This document shows, one piece after another, positions 1 to 10,674 of a stretch of DNA of 64,000 nucleotides (positions are counted from its first letter, which is position 1; each line of letters begins with the position of its first letter). The position numbers and the translations under genes are program-made. The stretch is from Isoptericola croceus (GTDB lineage Bacteria > Actinomycetota > Actinomycetes > Actinomycetales > Cellulomonadaceae). The notes under the pieces are model-generated. The model was given only the letters and a program-made list of their open reading frames with translations, was not told the DNA's origin and ran no database searches. Where the stretch lies: contig NZ_JARLLG010000006.1 in NCBI RefSeq assembly GCF_029382255.1, positions 186,001 through 250,000 of the forward strand, read 5' to 3'.

Positions 1-599
1 CCGACGACGACGCCCAGGATTGCCAGAATCTGGCTCGCGTCCGGGAGCAGGAAGGCTGGGACGCTCGCCGTCGCCCCGAAGTACTGCATGAGTGGCCCTT
101 GACCCAGGATGAAGACCACCAGGAGGTAGCCGACGATTACCGCGACCGGAGGGAGAAGCCAGCTCCTCACCGAGACACCGATGAACCAGCCGACCGCGAC
201 CAGGGGGTAGACGCCAAGTAGCGCTGCGGGAACCGTGGCGAGACTTATCAGCTGAGGCGTGCTCTCCCGCACAGCGGCCGCGATCACTCCTGTGCCGACG
301 GCGAGGAGCAGCCCGAGCGCCCCTCCGGAGGCGATGGTCACGATCCGGGTCGCAGCAAACCGCCGTCGGGCGCTCGGTGGAAGCGGACGGACGAGATTCG
401 TTGCGCGGTTTCGCGCGACGACGGTCCCGTCGACCGCCCCGGCTCCGAGGGCCACAGGCCACACGATGACGACCGCCGTCAGCGCGGCAGCAACCGACCA
501 GCCCGCGCTGTACGAGATCCGCATCAAGGGGTCGAAGACGAGCACGGCACCGGCTGCGATGGCGGCAAGCCCGAGAAACGATGCCAACAGTCGGGTCAT
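1..599 (-). CDS. ABC-2 type transporter permease (partial, 3' end outside window)
   Basis: An open frame starts at an ATG at 599 and runs off the left edge (about 199 codons visible). The translation (MTRLLASFLGLAAIAAGAVL...) is strongly hydrophobic, with about five membrane segments and a basic cytoplasmic stretch (near residues 68-85) after the first two. The start overlaps the stop of the upstream ATP-binding gene by 4 bases (ATGA), so the two are translationally coupled and the product is most likely the membrane subunit of that transporter. No family-specific motif is visible and the substrate is unknown. Confidence is high that it is a gene and moderate for the exact family. Confidence 0.8.
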   Translation of the reverse strand, partial: MTRLLASFLGLAAIAAGAVLVFDPLMRISYSAGWSVAAALTAVVIVWPVALGAGAVDGTVVARNRATNLVRPLPPSARRRFAATRIVTIASGGALGLLLAVGTGVIAAAVRESTPQLISLATVPAALLGVYPLVAVGWFIGVSVRSWLLPPVAVIVGYLLVVFILGQGPLMQYFGATASVPAFLLPDASQILAILGVVV

Positions 600-1354
600 C
601 GTGCCAGCTCCCCGCCCGCGAGGATGGTGAGCAGCCCACGCTCGTGCGCACTGGCCGCAGCACCGTCGCCCTCGCCGCCCATGGCCTTCAGCTCGTCGGT
701 CGACCCGGTCCACACGCACTGGCCGGCGTCCATCACCATGACGTCGTCAGCGGTCCGCGCGATGTCCTCGACGAGATGCGTCGAGAGCAGGACCAGGCGG
801 TCGCTCGCTACCTTCTGCACGACGTCTCGAAGGCGCATCCGCTGGAGCGGGTCGAGTCCCGCCGTCGGCTCGTCCAGGACGAGGACACGAGGGTCGTGGA
901 CCATGGCCTGCGCGATAAAGGCGCGTCGCCGCTGGCCGCCGGAGAGATCGCGCAGGCGCACACCTGCGCGATCCTCCAGATCGACAGCGTGCAGCGCTCG
1001 GTCCGGACCGTCCCCCCTCAGGGCAGTGCGCCCTCCGCGAAGATAGGCAAAGTAGCGGACCAGCTCCAGCACGGTGAAACCCTCGAACCACCCGGGATCC
1101 TGTGGCAGGTACCCGATGTCCGCCTGGTACCGACGCCGTGTCCGAGGATCGCGCAACGATGCGCCGGAGACCCACACCTCGCCCTCGTCCGGTGCGAGCG
1201 ACCCGGTGACGATCTTGAACAAGGTCGACTTGCCCGCACCATTTGGGCCGACGATCCCGATGATCCCGGAGTTCCATGTGGCGTCGATCCCGCGCAGGGC
1301 ATGCACGTCGCCGTAGCGCACATGGACGCCAGCGATCCTGATCAGAGGGTCCAC
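596..1354 (-). CDS. ABC transporter ATP-binding protein
   Basis: A single nucleotide-binding domain of 252 residues: Walker A GPNGAGKST near residues 36-44, signature LSGGQRRRAFIAQ, Walker B VLVLDEPTAGLD and H-loop STHLVED. The domain order and the C-terminal tail match CcmA/DrrA-type ATPases that pair with ABC-2 permeases in efflux or membrane-protein export. The start is GTG at 1354. The downstream gene overlaps by 4 bases and encodes a polytopic membrane protein, which supports a two-component exporter. The exported substrate cannot be read from the sequence. Confidence 0.9.
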   Translation of the reverse strand: MDPLIRIAGVHVRYGDVHALRGIDATWNSGIIGIVGPNGAGKSTLFKIVTGSLAPDEGEVWVSGASLRDPRTRRRYQADIGYLPQDPGWFEGFTVLELVRYFAYLRGGRTALRGDGPDRALHAVDLEDRAGVRLRDLSGGQRRRAFIAQAMVHDPRVLVLDEPTAGLDPLQRMRLRDVVQKVASDRLVLLSTHLVEDIARTADDVMVMDAGQCVWTGSTDELKAMGGEGDGAAASAHERGLLTILAGGELAR

Positions 1355-1378
1355 CGTCTCGCTCCCGAACTCCGCGCG

Positions 1379-1873
1379 TCAGCTCGTGTACGCGCGGGAC
1401 GCGCACGTGTCGGGCGCATACCGCACGTCACGGCAGGCGCTGGCCTTCGTCGTGTACCTCAACACCCTGGTGTCTGAGACACGGAGCATCAGGCCTTGCG
1501 ACGTCCGGGACTGCGTAGTGCGGGTCTTTGCTGTGCCGTCACCGATGTTCTTTCGGACGATGAGCTGCCGCCCACCCGGCCGTGCCTGGTACCGCTGCGC
1601 ATCGTGCGTTCCGGTGAGCTTCCCGTACACGGCATGCCCGTCGCGCCGTGGGTCGGTGACCGTGAACGCGCCAGAGTGGACATTTCCTCCGGCGGCCTTG
1701 GAGTGTCCGTGGAAGAGCGTTGCACTCGCCTTGGCCACGGCGGCGCCGTCCACTTTCGCGGTGATCGTGCCCGTGCTGTGTGCGGAGGCGATGCCGGCGG
1801 ACGCGAGCATCACTCCGAGCCCGGCAACTATCGCCACGATCGCGTTCCGAACCGCTTTGACCTGCAACTGCAT
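1379..1873 (-). CDS. Small secreted protein of unknown function
   Basis: About 164 residues from the ATG at 1873, which has an AGGAG ribosome site about 7 bases upstream. The frame is open further upstream (to 2011) but that extension crosses short tandem repeats and lacks a ribosome site, so I place the start here. The N-terminus (MQLQVKAVRNAIVAIVAGLG...) is a clear Sec signal peptide with probable cleavage after ASAHS-like residues near position 30. The mature part is small, basic and rich in Thr/Arg, with two Cys near the C-terminus that could form a disulfide. I recognise no family. It stands alone between the ABC operon and a NUDIX gene. Confidence 0.65.
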   Translation of the reverse strand: MQLQVKAVRNAIVAIVAGLGVMLASAGIASAHSTGTITAKVDGAAVAKASATLFHGHSKAAGGNVHSGAFTVTDPRRDGHAVYGKLTGTHDAQRYQARPGGRQLIVRKNIGDGTAKTRTTQSRTSQGLMLRVSDTRVLRYTTKASACRDVRYAPDTCASRAYTS

Positions 1874-1891
1874 CGATGGCTCCTCGTGCGT

Positions 1892-1928
1892 AGGTGGAAC
1901 CCCGAGGTGGAACCCCGAGGTGGAACCG
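1892..1928. repeat. 13-bp tandem repeat (about 2.8 copies)
   Basis: The unit AGGTGGAACCCCG is repeated twice in full, followed by a truncated third copy, in the leader just upstream of the secreted-protein start. It could affect leader structure or simply be slippage-prone sequence. Confidence 0.8.
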
Positions 1929-1988
1929 AGCGTAGAGAGAGGACAGTCGGTTGCGGGCGCGAACAATCCGATTTGATGAACTCTTGAG

Positions 1989-2035
1989 CATCTCCGCACA
2001 TCTCCGCACATCTCCGCACGTGCTGCACGGAGATG
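1989..2035. repeat. 10-bp tandem repeat with a closing hairpin
   Basis: Three exact copies of CATCTCCGCA (1989-2018) are followed by CGGAGATG (2028-2035), the reverse complement of the first 8 bases of the unit. Any of the three copies can therefore pair with the single 3' arm. It sits between the NUDIX stop (transcription leftward) and the secreted-protein leader. It may act as a terminator for an upstream leftward transcript or as part of the secreted gene's leader. Confidence 0.7.
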
Positions 2036-2038
2036 ACG

Positions 2039-2470
2039 TCATGAGGCGCCGCTGGACTCCCGCAGCCGAAGGCTCAGCTCCTTGACGATCCGGACGTCCC
2101 CGTCCAGCCAGTCGACGTCCCACAGGGAGCCCGCGTCCAGCCAGCGGAGCTCGTCGTGCTCCACGAGGGGTGCCGGTTCGCCCGAGGTGAGCGTGGCGAG
2201 CCAGAGGCGCAGCACGTGCCGCTCGGTGATGATCCAGGCGCCGTCGTCGGGTCCCGGCAGCTCGTGGCCGAGCGTCACGGTGACGCCCAGCTCCTCGTGC
2301 AGCTCACGGTGCAGCGCCTCGTGCGGGTGCTCCCCGGGCTCGGCCTTGCCACCAGGGAACTCCCACCGCCGGGCGATGTCGGCAGGGCGCGTCCGACGGG
2401 CGGCGAGGAGGCGAGCCGGGCGGTCGAGCGAGTCGACGATCGCGGCGGCCACGACGAGGCGACGGTTCAT
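2039..2470 (-). CDS. NUDIX hydrolase (MutT-like)
   Basis: 143 residues with a complete Nudix box at about 40-62 (GGKAEPGE...REL.EELGV), matching GX5EX7REUXEEXGU. Length and the N-terminal VVAAAIVDS strand fit MutT/8-oxo-dGTP diphosphatase-like enzymes that sanitise oxidised nucleotides using Mg2+. The close actinobacterial families (MutT1-like, NudG-like) cannot be separated by eye, so the substrate is inferred. It is monocistronic, with a 90-base gap to the next gene upstream of its neighbour. Confidence 0.88.
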   Translation of the reverse strand: MNRRLVVAAAIVDSLDRPARLLAARRTRPADIARRWEFPGGKAEPGEHPHEALHRELHEELGVTVTLGHELPGPDDGAWIITERHVLRLWLATLTSGEPAPLVEHDELRWLDAGSLWDVDWLDGDVRIVKELSLRLRESSGAS

Positions 2471-2560
2471 GCCCGCGAGTCTGCCATCCGGCCCCGAAGA
2501 GACGTGTGCCCCGCCACCAACATCCCCCGAGTGGTGGCGGGGCCAGAGGTCGTCAACTGG

Positions 2561-2794
2561 TCAGGGCGAGCGCAGACCTGTCGTCCGGGCCCAGGCCACC
2601 GCATCGGCCCGGGTCGAGACCCCGAGCTTGCGGTAGACGCTGCGCACCTGCGACTTCACGGTGTTGCGCGTGACGAAGAGCTTGCTGGCGATCTGCTCGA
2701 GCGTGACTTCTTCGGAAAGGTTGGACAGCACGACCTGTTCGCGGATCGTCAAGCCGGGGTCGAGCACCGGGCGATCCATCTCGATTGCACTCAT
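2561..2794 (-). CDS. Solo LuxR/GerE-type HTH DNA-binding protein
   Basis: 77 residues from ATG 2794, with a strong GGAGGAG ribosome site. Nearly the whole protein is a GerE/LuxR C-terminal helix-turn-helix: LTIREQVVLSNLSE, LEQIASKLFVTRNTVKSQV as recognition helix region, then YRKLGVSTRADAVAWAR. There is no receiver, PAS or autoinducer domain, so it is an HTH-only regulator. Such proteins can bind DNA directly or interfere with full-length LuxR regulators. Its targets are not evident and no adjacent kinase or partner gene is visible. Confidence 0.82.
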   Translation of the reverse strand: MSAIEMDRPVLDPGLTIREQVVLSNLSEEVTLEQIASKLFVTRNTVKSQVRSVYRKLGVSTRADAVAWARTTGLRSP

Positions 2795-3037
2795 CGTTCT
2801 CCTCCATGACGGCCGCCGATCGCCACGATCGACCTGGGGATTTGCCGTCACAGATGGAGAGTGTGTGGGCCGACGTTTATGACGCGAGCCACAGGAAGGG
2901 CGAGTGCGCAAGCGGGGCCGAGACGCTCCGCGGGGCCCGGGCGGACCGCCCCTGGCGCCTCATCGCCGCAGGCCAGAGGCCGTCCAGCACGTTGCGCGGA
3001 GCAACCGAACCGCGATTATCACGATTGGGTCACGTTG

Positions 3038-3406
3038 TCACCCGGCGTGCTGCGCGTACTCCTCCGCGGACAGCAGCTGACCGGTGCCGGTCACCTCGAC
3101 CTTGAACAGCCAGCCCTCGCCGAACGGCGCGGAGTTCACCACCGCCGGGTCGTCGATCGCCGCCTGGTTGACCTCGACGACGGTCCCGGAGACGGGCGAG
3201 TACAGCTCGGACACGGACTTGGTGGACTCGATCTCGCCGATGACGGTGCCGGCCTCGATCGTGGCGCCCACCTCGGGGAGCTCGAGGTAGACGACGTCAC
3301 CGAGCGCCTCGGCGGCGACGGACGTGACGCCCACCGTCGCCGGGGTCGCGTCGTCGACCCACTCGTGCTCCACGGAGTAGCGCAGGTTCGCGGGGAAGTC
3401 GGCCAT
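3038..3406 (-). CDS. gcvH: Glycine cleavage system H protein
   Basis: 122 residues from ATG 3406, with AGGAG upstream. It carries the lipoyl-domain fold, with the lipoylation lysine at about residue 63 in [17 protein letters not shown]. It shuttles the methylamine group from glycine decarboxylase (P) to aminomethyltransferase (T). It is the third gene of the gcvP-gcvT-gcvH operon, 76 bases behind gcvT, and should share the upstream glycine riboswitch. Length is normal for the family. The L protein (lipoamide dehydrogenase) is not encoded here. Confidence 0.96.
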   Translation of the reverse strand: MADFPANLRYSVEHEWVDDATPATVGVTSVAAEALGDVVYLELPEVGATIEAGTVIGEIESTKSVSELYSPVSGTVVEVNQAAIDDPAVVNSAPFGEGWLFKVEVTGTGQLLSAEEYAQHAG

Positions 3407-3482
3407 GGGAAGGACTCCTGTCGTGAGGGTAGGGCTCGGTAGATTCTGTCGGACGACGGCGCCACGCGCCGCGCACGGACGC

Positions 3483-4652
3483 TCAGGAGCGCTCGCGTCG
3501 GTAGAACGGCATCGGCACGACGACGAAGGGTTCCGCCCTCCCCCGCACGTCGACCGCCAGCTCCGTCCCCTCCGCCGAGACCTCCGGCGTGACGTAGGCC
3601 ATGGCGATCGGGTACCCCAGCGTGGGCGACGGCGCACCCGACGTCACGGTCCCGACCTGCGGCCCGACAGCACCGTCGGCCCGGGCAGCATCAGGCTGCA
3701 CGACGGCGTAGCCGGCACGGGCAGGGCGCCGTGCCGTCCCGCGCAGACCCACCAGCACCCGGGCCGGCGCGCTCTCGCGGCGCGCGGCGAGCGCGGCACG
3801 GCCGACGAACTCGACCGGCGTGCCGTCGTCGGACACCTTGTCGAGCCTGACCACACGGCCGATCCCGGCGTCGTAGGGCGTGGTGGTGGTGTCGAGCTCG
3901 TGCCCGTAGAGCGGCATCCCCGCCTCGAGCCGCAGGGAGTCGCGGGCGGAGAGCCCGGCGGGGACGAGCCCGTGGGGCTCGCCGGCGGCGAGCAGCGCAC
4001 GCCACAGGGCCACGGCGTGGGGAGCGTCGACCCAGATCTCGAACCCGTCCTCTCCCGTGTACCCGGTCCGGGCCACCAGGACCGCCTCGTCGCCGAACCG
4101 CATGCCGAGGCTCGCGTAGTACTTCAGCTCGTCGAACGCGGTGCCGCCGGAGAGCTCGGCGTCCTCGGTCAGGACCTCGCGCACGATCTGTGCCGACCGC
4201 GGGCCTTGCACGGCGACGAGCGCCTGGTCCGCCGAGACGTCGCGTACCTGGGCGTCGAACCCGGCCGCGCGCTCGCCGAGCGCCCCGAGCACCGTCTCGG
4301 CGTTCGCGGCGTTGGCGACGACGAAGTACTCGAGCTCGCCCGTGCGGTAGACGATGAGGTCGTCCAGCACTCCCCCGTCCTCGGCGCAGATCATGGTGTA
4401 CCGGGCGCCGAGGGGCCGCAGCCTCGACAGGTTGCCGACGAGGGCGTGGTCGAGGAATGCTCCAGCGTCAGGGCCGGTGATGCTGATGCCGCCCATGTGC
4501 GACAGGTCGAACAGGCCGGCGGCCTCCCGCACCGCACGGTGCTCGGCCAGGTCCGAGGTGTACCGCAGCGGCATCATCCAGCCGCCGAAGTCCGTCATGG
4601 TCGCGCCGAGCGCCTCGTGCTCGGCGTGCAGCGGTGTCTTCTTCTCGGTCAT
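3483..4652 (-). CDS. gcvT: Glycine cleavage system T protein (aminomethyltransferase)
   Basis: 389 residues from ATG 4652 ([19 protein letters not shown]). It transfers the methylene unit from H-protein-bound aminomethyl to tetrahydrofolate, releasing ammonia. Family hallmarks visible are [11 protein letters not shown] at the N-terminus, [14 protein letters not shown] and [17 protein letters not shown]. The gene begins 7 bases after gcvP stops, indicating a tight operon. The frame is open farther upstream, but that would run into gcvP, and this start aligns with the family. Confidence 0.96.
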   Translation of the reverse strand: MTEKKTPLHAEHEALGATMTDFGGWMMPLRYTSDLAEHRAVREAAGLFDLSHMGGISITGPDAGAFLDHALVGNLSRLRPLGARYTMICAEDGGVLDDLIVYRTGELEYFVVANAANAETVLGALGERAAGFDAQVRDVSADQALVAVQGPRSAQIVREVLTEDAELSGGTAFDELKYYASLGMRFGDEAVLVARTGYTGEDGFEIWVDAPHAVALWRALLAAGEPHGLVPAGLSARDSLRLEAGMPLYGHELDTTTTPYDAGIGRVVRLDKVSDDGTPVEFVGRAALAARRESAPARVLVGLRGTARRPARAGYAVVQPDAARADGAVGPQVGTVTSGAPSPTLGYPIAMAYVTPEVSAEGTELAVDVRGRAEPFVVVPMPFYRRERS

Positions 4653-4659
4653 GGCGTCC

Positions 4660-7569
<2,910 letters not shown>

Positions 7570-7604
7570 GAAGAGCGCTCCGAGGGTCGGTGGACGAGGA
7601 CCCT

Positions 7605-7808
7605 CCCCGCTCTGTCATGGGACCTGAGAGTTTTGCCGGTCCGCCTCACGGGGCGCGCCGACTTGCACCGTCGGTGGGCCGTCCGCCGAGGGCGTCGGGC
7701 CGCTTTTCAGAGTTGCCTCGCCGTGACGGTACAGGGGCCTGAGAGATTCCCGGGGAGGGTTTGCTCCTTCGGCGCCGGCCCGGAGGCCGAGCTCTCCCGT
7801 CGCGGTTC
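7605..7808 (-). promoter_or_regulatory. Tandem glycine riboswitch
   Basis: Read leftward, the leader of gcvP holds two aptamer-like units. The first has GGGAGAG, then CCGAAGGAGCAA, then ATCTCTCAGGCCC. The second has ACTCTGAAAAGC, then GACGGTGCAAG, then AACTCTCAGGTCCC and ACAGAG. These are the conserved cores of the two-aptamer gcvT/glycine riboswitch, which turns on glycine cleavage genes when glycine is abundant. It ends about 35 bases before the gcvP start. Boundaries are approximate. Confidence 0.92.
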
Positions 7809-7870
7809 GAGCGGCTGTGCGATTGTCCGCGCAGTCTACCGCCGAGCTGGCACTCGTCCCGCCGCGACAG

Positions 7871-7950
7871 CGCGAGGTAGCGCAACTCAGCCCGAGGTAG
7901 CGCAGCTCAGCGCGAGGTAGCGCAGCTCAGCGCGAGGTAGCGTCAGCAGA
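7871..7950. repeat. 20-bp tandem repeat (about 3.7 copies)
   Basis: The unit CGCGAGGTAGCGCAGCTCAG occurs at 7871, 7891, 7911 and (diverging at its end) 7931. The first copies differ at one or two bases. The stop codon of the small membrane protein gene lies inside the array. Inverted copies of the core GCGAGGTAGC reappear on the far side of that gene. Confidence 0.9.
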
Positions 7951-8172
7951 GCCGACCTGTCGTCGGCCGCGACCCACCGTCAGGTAGAACACCGGCCCGA
8001 TCACCGGAAGCGCGAGGATCACGACCGCCCACACGACCGCGAGACCCCCCACCATCCGGGGTGAACGCCACCAGGCGAGCAGCGCGACCAGGCTGAGCAC
8101 CAGCCCGGCGAGCGCCACGACGGTCCACGCCATGTCGTACCACGCGGGCAGGAAAGGCGCGGTCATCTCCAT
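7927..8172 (-). CDS. PLDc_N-type small membrane protein
   Basis: 81 residues with two membrane helices (about 14-34 and 42-66) and the W..SPRMVGGLAVVWAVVILALPVIGPVFYLTVGR motif typical of the short phospholipase-D N-terminal-like family in actinobacteria (quoted here in parts: IGPVFYLTVGRGRR is the key end). These proteins are integral membrane proteins of unknown role. ATG at 8172 is chosen, and a second ATG two codons in is possible. The gene is bracketed by inverted 20-bp repeat units, and its C-terminal codons derive from the repeat. Confidence 0.8.
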   Translation of the reverse strand: MEMTAPFLPAWYDMAWTVVALAGLVLSLVALLAWWRSPRMVGGLAVVWAVVILALPVIGPVFYLTVGRGRRQVGSADATSR

Positions 8173-8180
8173 CCCGGCAC

Positions 8181-8211
8181 GCTACCTCGGCCAACCGAGC
8201 GCTACCTCGCG
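8181..8211. repeat. Inverted copies of the 20-bp repeat core
   Basis: GCTACCTCGG at 8181 and GCTACCTCGC at 8201 lie 20 bases apart. They are the reverse complement of the GCGAGGTAGC core in the array at 7871-7950. The gene at 7927-8172 therefore lies between oppositely oriented repeat blocks. Confidence 0.8.
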
Positions 8212-8218
8212 GGTCAGG

Positions 8219-9127
8219 TCAGGTCAGCTCGAGACCGCGGGCGACGTCCACCATCGCGTCCACGACCGCGCGCACCGCCGGCCCCGGCTCGTGCCGGGTC
8301 GCCCGGTGCCGCACGATGACCCGGCGCGAACCCAGGCCCGGCATCGCGACCCGCTCGACGCCGTCGGGCACCTCGCCGCTCTCGACGGCGAGCGCGGGGA
8401 GCATGGCGATCCCCTGACCCGCGGCGACGAGCGCGAGCGCCGTGTCGAAGTCGAAGTAGGAGTGCCGTGCCTCGATGGTGGTCCCCAGCGTGCGGCCGAG
8501 CCGGCGCAGGGCGCGGTCGGCGGCCGTGCCTCCGACCGCTCCGACCCAGGGGAGGTCGCGCAGGTCGTCGAGCCGCTCCGGGGTGGGCAGCGACGCCGGC
8601 ACCACGAGGCGCCAGGGCTCGTCGAGCAGGGGGATGTCGTGCGCGCCGCGCGGCGCGGGCGCATCGACGTCGCCGTCGTGCTCGAGCAGGACGACGTCGA
8701 GGTCCCCGGCGCGGAGCATCCGCACGGACTCGGCGGGCTCGTGCTCGCGGACGTCGATCGTCACGCCCGGGTGCTCCTCGGCGAGCGGGCCGAGCAATGG
8801 GGCGACGACCGCGCGGATCGCCGACTGGAACGCACCGATCTTGACGGTGCCCGTGACACCCTCGCCGAGGTTCGCGATCTCCTGGCGTGCTTCGAGGAGC
8901 TCGGCCTCGATGCGTTCGGCCACGTCGGCGAGGACCCGACCGGCGGGCGTCAGGGTGACACCGCGGGGCCCGCGATCGAGCACGGGGAAGCCCTCCTCGG
9001 CCTCGAGACGCGCGATTTGCTGAGACACGGCAGACGGCGTGACATGCAAAAGATCTGCCGCAGCGAGCACGCCTCCGGCGCGGTGCACGGCAAGGAGGAA
9101 GGCAAGCCTTCGTGGGTCGGTGGCCAT
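8219..9127 (-). CDS. LysR-family transcriptional regulator
   Basis: 302 residues. The N-terminal winged HTH (residues 5-64; LAFLLAVHRAGGVLAAADLL, then PSAVSQQIARLE) is followed by a LysR substrate-binding domain (about 90-295). It is divergent from the membrane protein gene at 9271, the usual LysR arrangement, and an inverted repeat with LysR geometry lies between them. The effector is unknown. ATG 9127 gives a normal family length. Confidence 0.92.
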   Translation of the reverse strand: MATDPRRLAFLLAVHRAGGVLAAADLLHVTPSAVSQQIARLEAEEGFPVLDRGPRGVTLTPAGRVLADVAERIEAELLEARQEIANLGEGVTGTVKIGAFQSAIRAVVAPLLGPLAEEHPGVTIDVREHEPAESVRMLRAGDLDVVLLEHDGDVDAPAPRGAHDIPLLDEPWRLVVPASLPTPERLDDLRDLPWVGAVGGTAADRALRRLGRTLGTTIEARHSYFDFDTALALVAAGQGIAMLPALAVESGEVPDGVERVAMPGLGSRRVIVRHRATRHEPGPAVRAVVDAMVDVARGLELT

Positions 9128-9157
9128 GTAGCGATACTAATCGGCTGCTGCAGAAAC

Positions 9158-9174
9158 GTTCAATTGCGCTGAAC
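9158..9174. promoter_or_regulatory. Candidate LysR operator
   Basis: GTTCAATTGCGCTGAAC: 5-bp inverted arms (GTTCA/TGAAC) around a 7-base spacer, in the divergent gap between the LysR gene (start 9127) and the membrane protein gene (start 9271). This resembles the T-N11-A type of LysR site. Binding is inferred from position and symmetry. Confidence 0.55.
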
Positions 9175-9270
9175 GGGTTTTATGCCGCAGCATTGACCCC
9201 GGCGCCCGTCAGAGTCACTGGTCCGAGGCCGGCGCCACCCCCACCTGAAACCCCCCGTGAGGAGGCTCGT

Positions 9271-9618
9271 ATGTTGCCGTACCTGTTGTCCGTGGTCACC
9301 GCTCTCGGTTGGGTCGGCGCCATCGTCGGCCTCGTCGCCTACTACCAGGTCTCCCGAGGCCGCTGGGCGGCCGACTCCATCCAGTTCCAGGCCGCCAACA
9401 TCTGCGCGATGTCGATGCTCTCCCTCGTGGCCGCGGTCAACGGCGTGTGGCCCTCGTTGGCCGCGAACGTTGCCTGGATGGTCATCGGCGCGCAGGCGAT
9501 CCTCGTGATCGTCCGCGCCCGCCGCGCGGGCCGCCCCCAGGTGACGCGGGTCGAGGTCGCGCCGGCCGAGCCAGACGTCGAGCACTTCGCCGTCGGCGTC
9601 CCCGCCGCGATCCGCTAG
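9271..9618 (+). CDS. CBU_0592-like integral membrane protein
   Basis: 115 residues from ATG 9271 with GAGGAGG upstream. There are three predicted membrane helices (about 2-24, 38-58, 62-82), with the conserved pattern LGWVGAIVGLVAYY and FQAANICAMSMLSLVAAVNG seen in the CBU_0592 family of small membrane proteins, whose function is unknown. The C-terminal 30 residues are soluble and acidic. It is divergent from a LysR regulator that may control it. Confidence 0.75.
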   Translation: MLPYLLSVVTALGWVGAIVGLVAYYQVSRGRWAADSIQFQAANICAMSMLSLVAAVNGVWPSLAANVAWMVIGAQAILVIVRARRAGRPQVTRVEVAPAEPDVEHFAVGVPAAIR

Positions 9619-9627
9619 CCCTGCCGG

Positions 9628-10458
9628 CTACGCCGGGTCCCGCGGCAGCCAGGTGAACCATGACGGGTCCGGAACCTCCCCGAGCCGGCGCACGTCACCG
9701 CGCTGCAGCACCCCGGACCCGACGAGACCGCGAGCCACCATGAGCGCGACGGCGGCCGCACCCGGCGTGTTGAAGTGCGTGTTGTCGACCCGGCCGTCGT
9801 CCGTGTGGAGGAAGTACCTCGTCGTCTCGTCGGGACCGAGCTCCTGCCACAGGGCGAGCGACTCGCGCTGCACGTCCACGAGCGCCACCCCCTCGCGCAC
9901 AGCGAGGGCACGCATCGCGTCCGGGTACTCGCCGTGGCTCGACGTGGCGTTGCCGGCCGCGTCGAAGCGCCGCCGCTCCGCCGAGGTCGCGAGCACGGGA
10001 ACCGCGCCCCGCTCACGAGCGCCGTCCAGGTAGCGCGTCAGGTACTCCTGGTAGGTGGACCACGGCTCGGTGTGTCGCACCGGGTCGTCGGTCTTCTGGT
10101 CGTTGTGCCCGAACTGGACCAGGAGCACGTCGCCCGCGCGGAGCTCGGCGAGGATGGTGTCCAGGCGACCCTCGTCCACAAAGTTCTTCGAGCTCCGGCC
10201 GTTCCGCGCGTGGTTCGCCACGGCGATCCGGTCGGCGAGGTAGAACGGCAGCGCCATCCCCCAGCCGGTCTCGGGTGCCCTCGCGGCACCCTTGGGCGCG
10301 GCCGTGGAGTCACCGGCGACGAAGATCGTCCGGTGCGTCCACGAACGTGCCGCGCCGGGCTCGCGGGCGGCTGCCTGCTGCGCGGTCGCCACGGCGATCG
10401 GGATGCCCGCCAGGCCGGCGAGCACGCTCCTGCGGGTGACATGGTGCGAGGTGGTCAT
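9628..10458 (-). CDS. Secreted SGNH esterase, rhamnogalacturonan acetylesterase type
   Basis: 276 residues from ATG 10458 (MTTSHHVTRRSVLAGLAG). The N-terminus has a twin-arginine (Tat) signal, RRSVLAG. SGNH blocks are visible: GDST (catalytic Ser, about residue 49), GRSSKNF, GHND, and DNTHFN near the C-terminus containing the catalytic Asp/His. The block spacing matches rhamnogalacturonan acetylesterase (CE12-like), which removes acetyl groups from pectin side regions. It sits on the same strand as, and shares an operator-like site with, the pectate lyase at 24.2 kb. Confidence 0.85.
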   Translation of the reverse strand: MTTSHHVTRRSVLAGLAGIPIAVATAQQAAAREPGAARSWTHRTIFVAGDSTAAPKGAARAPETGWGMALPFYLADRIAVANHARNGRSSKNFVDEGRLDTILAELRAGDVLLVQFGHNDQKTDDPVRHTEPWSTYQEYLTRYLDGARERGAVPVLATSAERRRFDAAGNATSSHGEYPDAMRALAVREGVALVDVQRESLALWQELGPDETTRYFLHTDDGRVDNTHFNTPGAAAVALMVARGLVGSGVLQRGDVRRLGEVPDPSWFTWLPRDPA

Positions 10459-10489
10459 GGGCGTCGTTGCCTCTCGTCCTCGGGAACGG

Positions 10490-10504
10490 GGGAAAGCGAT
10501 TGCC
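10490..10504. promoter_or_regulatory. LacI-type operator upstream of the pectin esterase
   Basis: GGGAAAGCGATTGCC fits the LacI/GalR family pattern (AANCGNTT core with flanking G/C arms), about 32 bases upstream of the esterase start. It matches 13 of 15 positions of the site GGGAAACCGGTTGCC upstream of the pectate lyase (25835-25849, read on the minus strand). Confidence 0.6.
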
Positions 10505-10590
10505 ACCGTAGCGGGATACAGCACGCCGAGGCAACGACCTGCGCATTCACCGGCCGGAGCGACCGAAGGCGGTCGCGGTCTCCACAAGGG

Positions 10591-10609
10591 TAAGGGCAGG
10601 CTATCCTTG
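10591..10609. promoter_or_regulatory. DtxR/IdeR-type iron box
   Basis: TAAGGGCAGGCTATCCTTG matches about 13 of 19 positions of the DtxR/IdeR consensus TTAGGTTAGGCTAACCTAA, including the central AGGCTA and CCT. It lies 66 bases before the start of an iron-siderophore binding lipoprotein gene, so iron-dependent repression is the natural reading. Confidence 0.7.
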
Positions 10610-10674
10610 CCTGGCCTTCGTCATCACGACGGAGGACCCCGTCGTCACGGGGCACCGGACAGCAAGGAGTACTT

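Noticed and set aside
7871-7950. Possible CRISPR array
   Set aside because: Copies are directly adjacent with no spacers; it is a tandem repeat.
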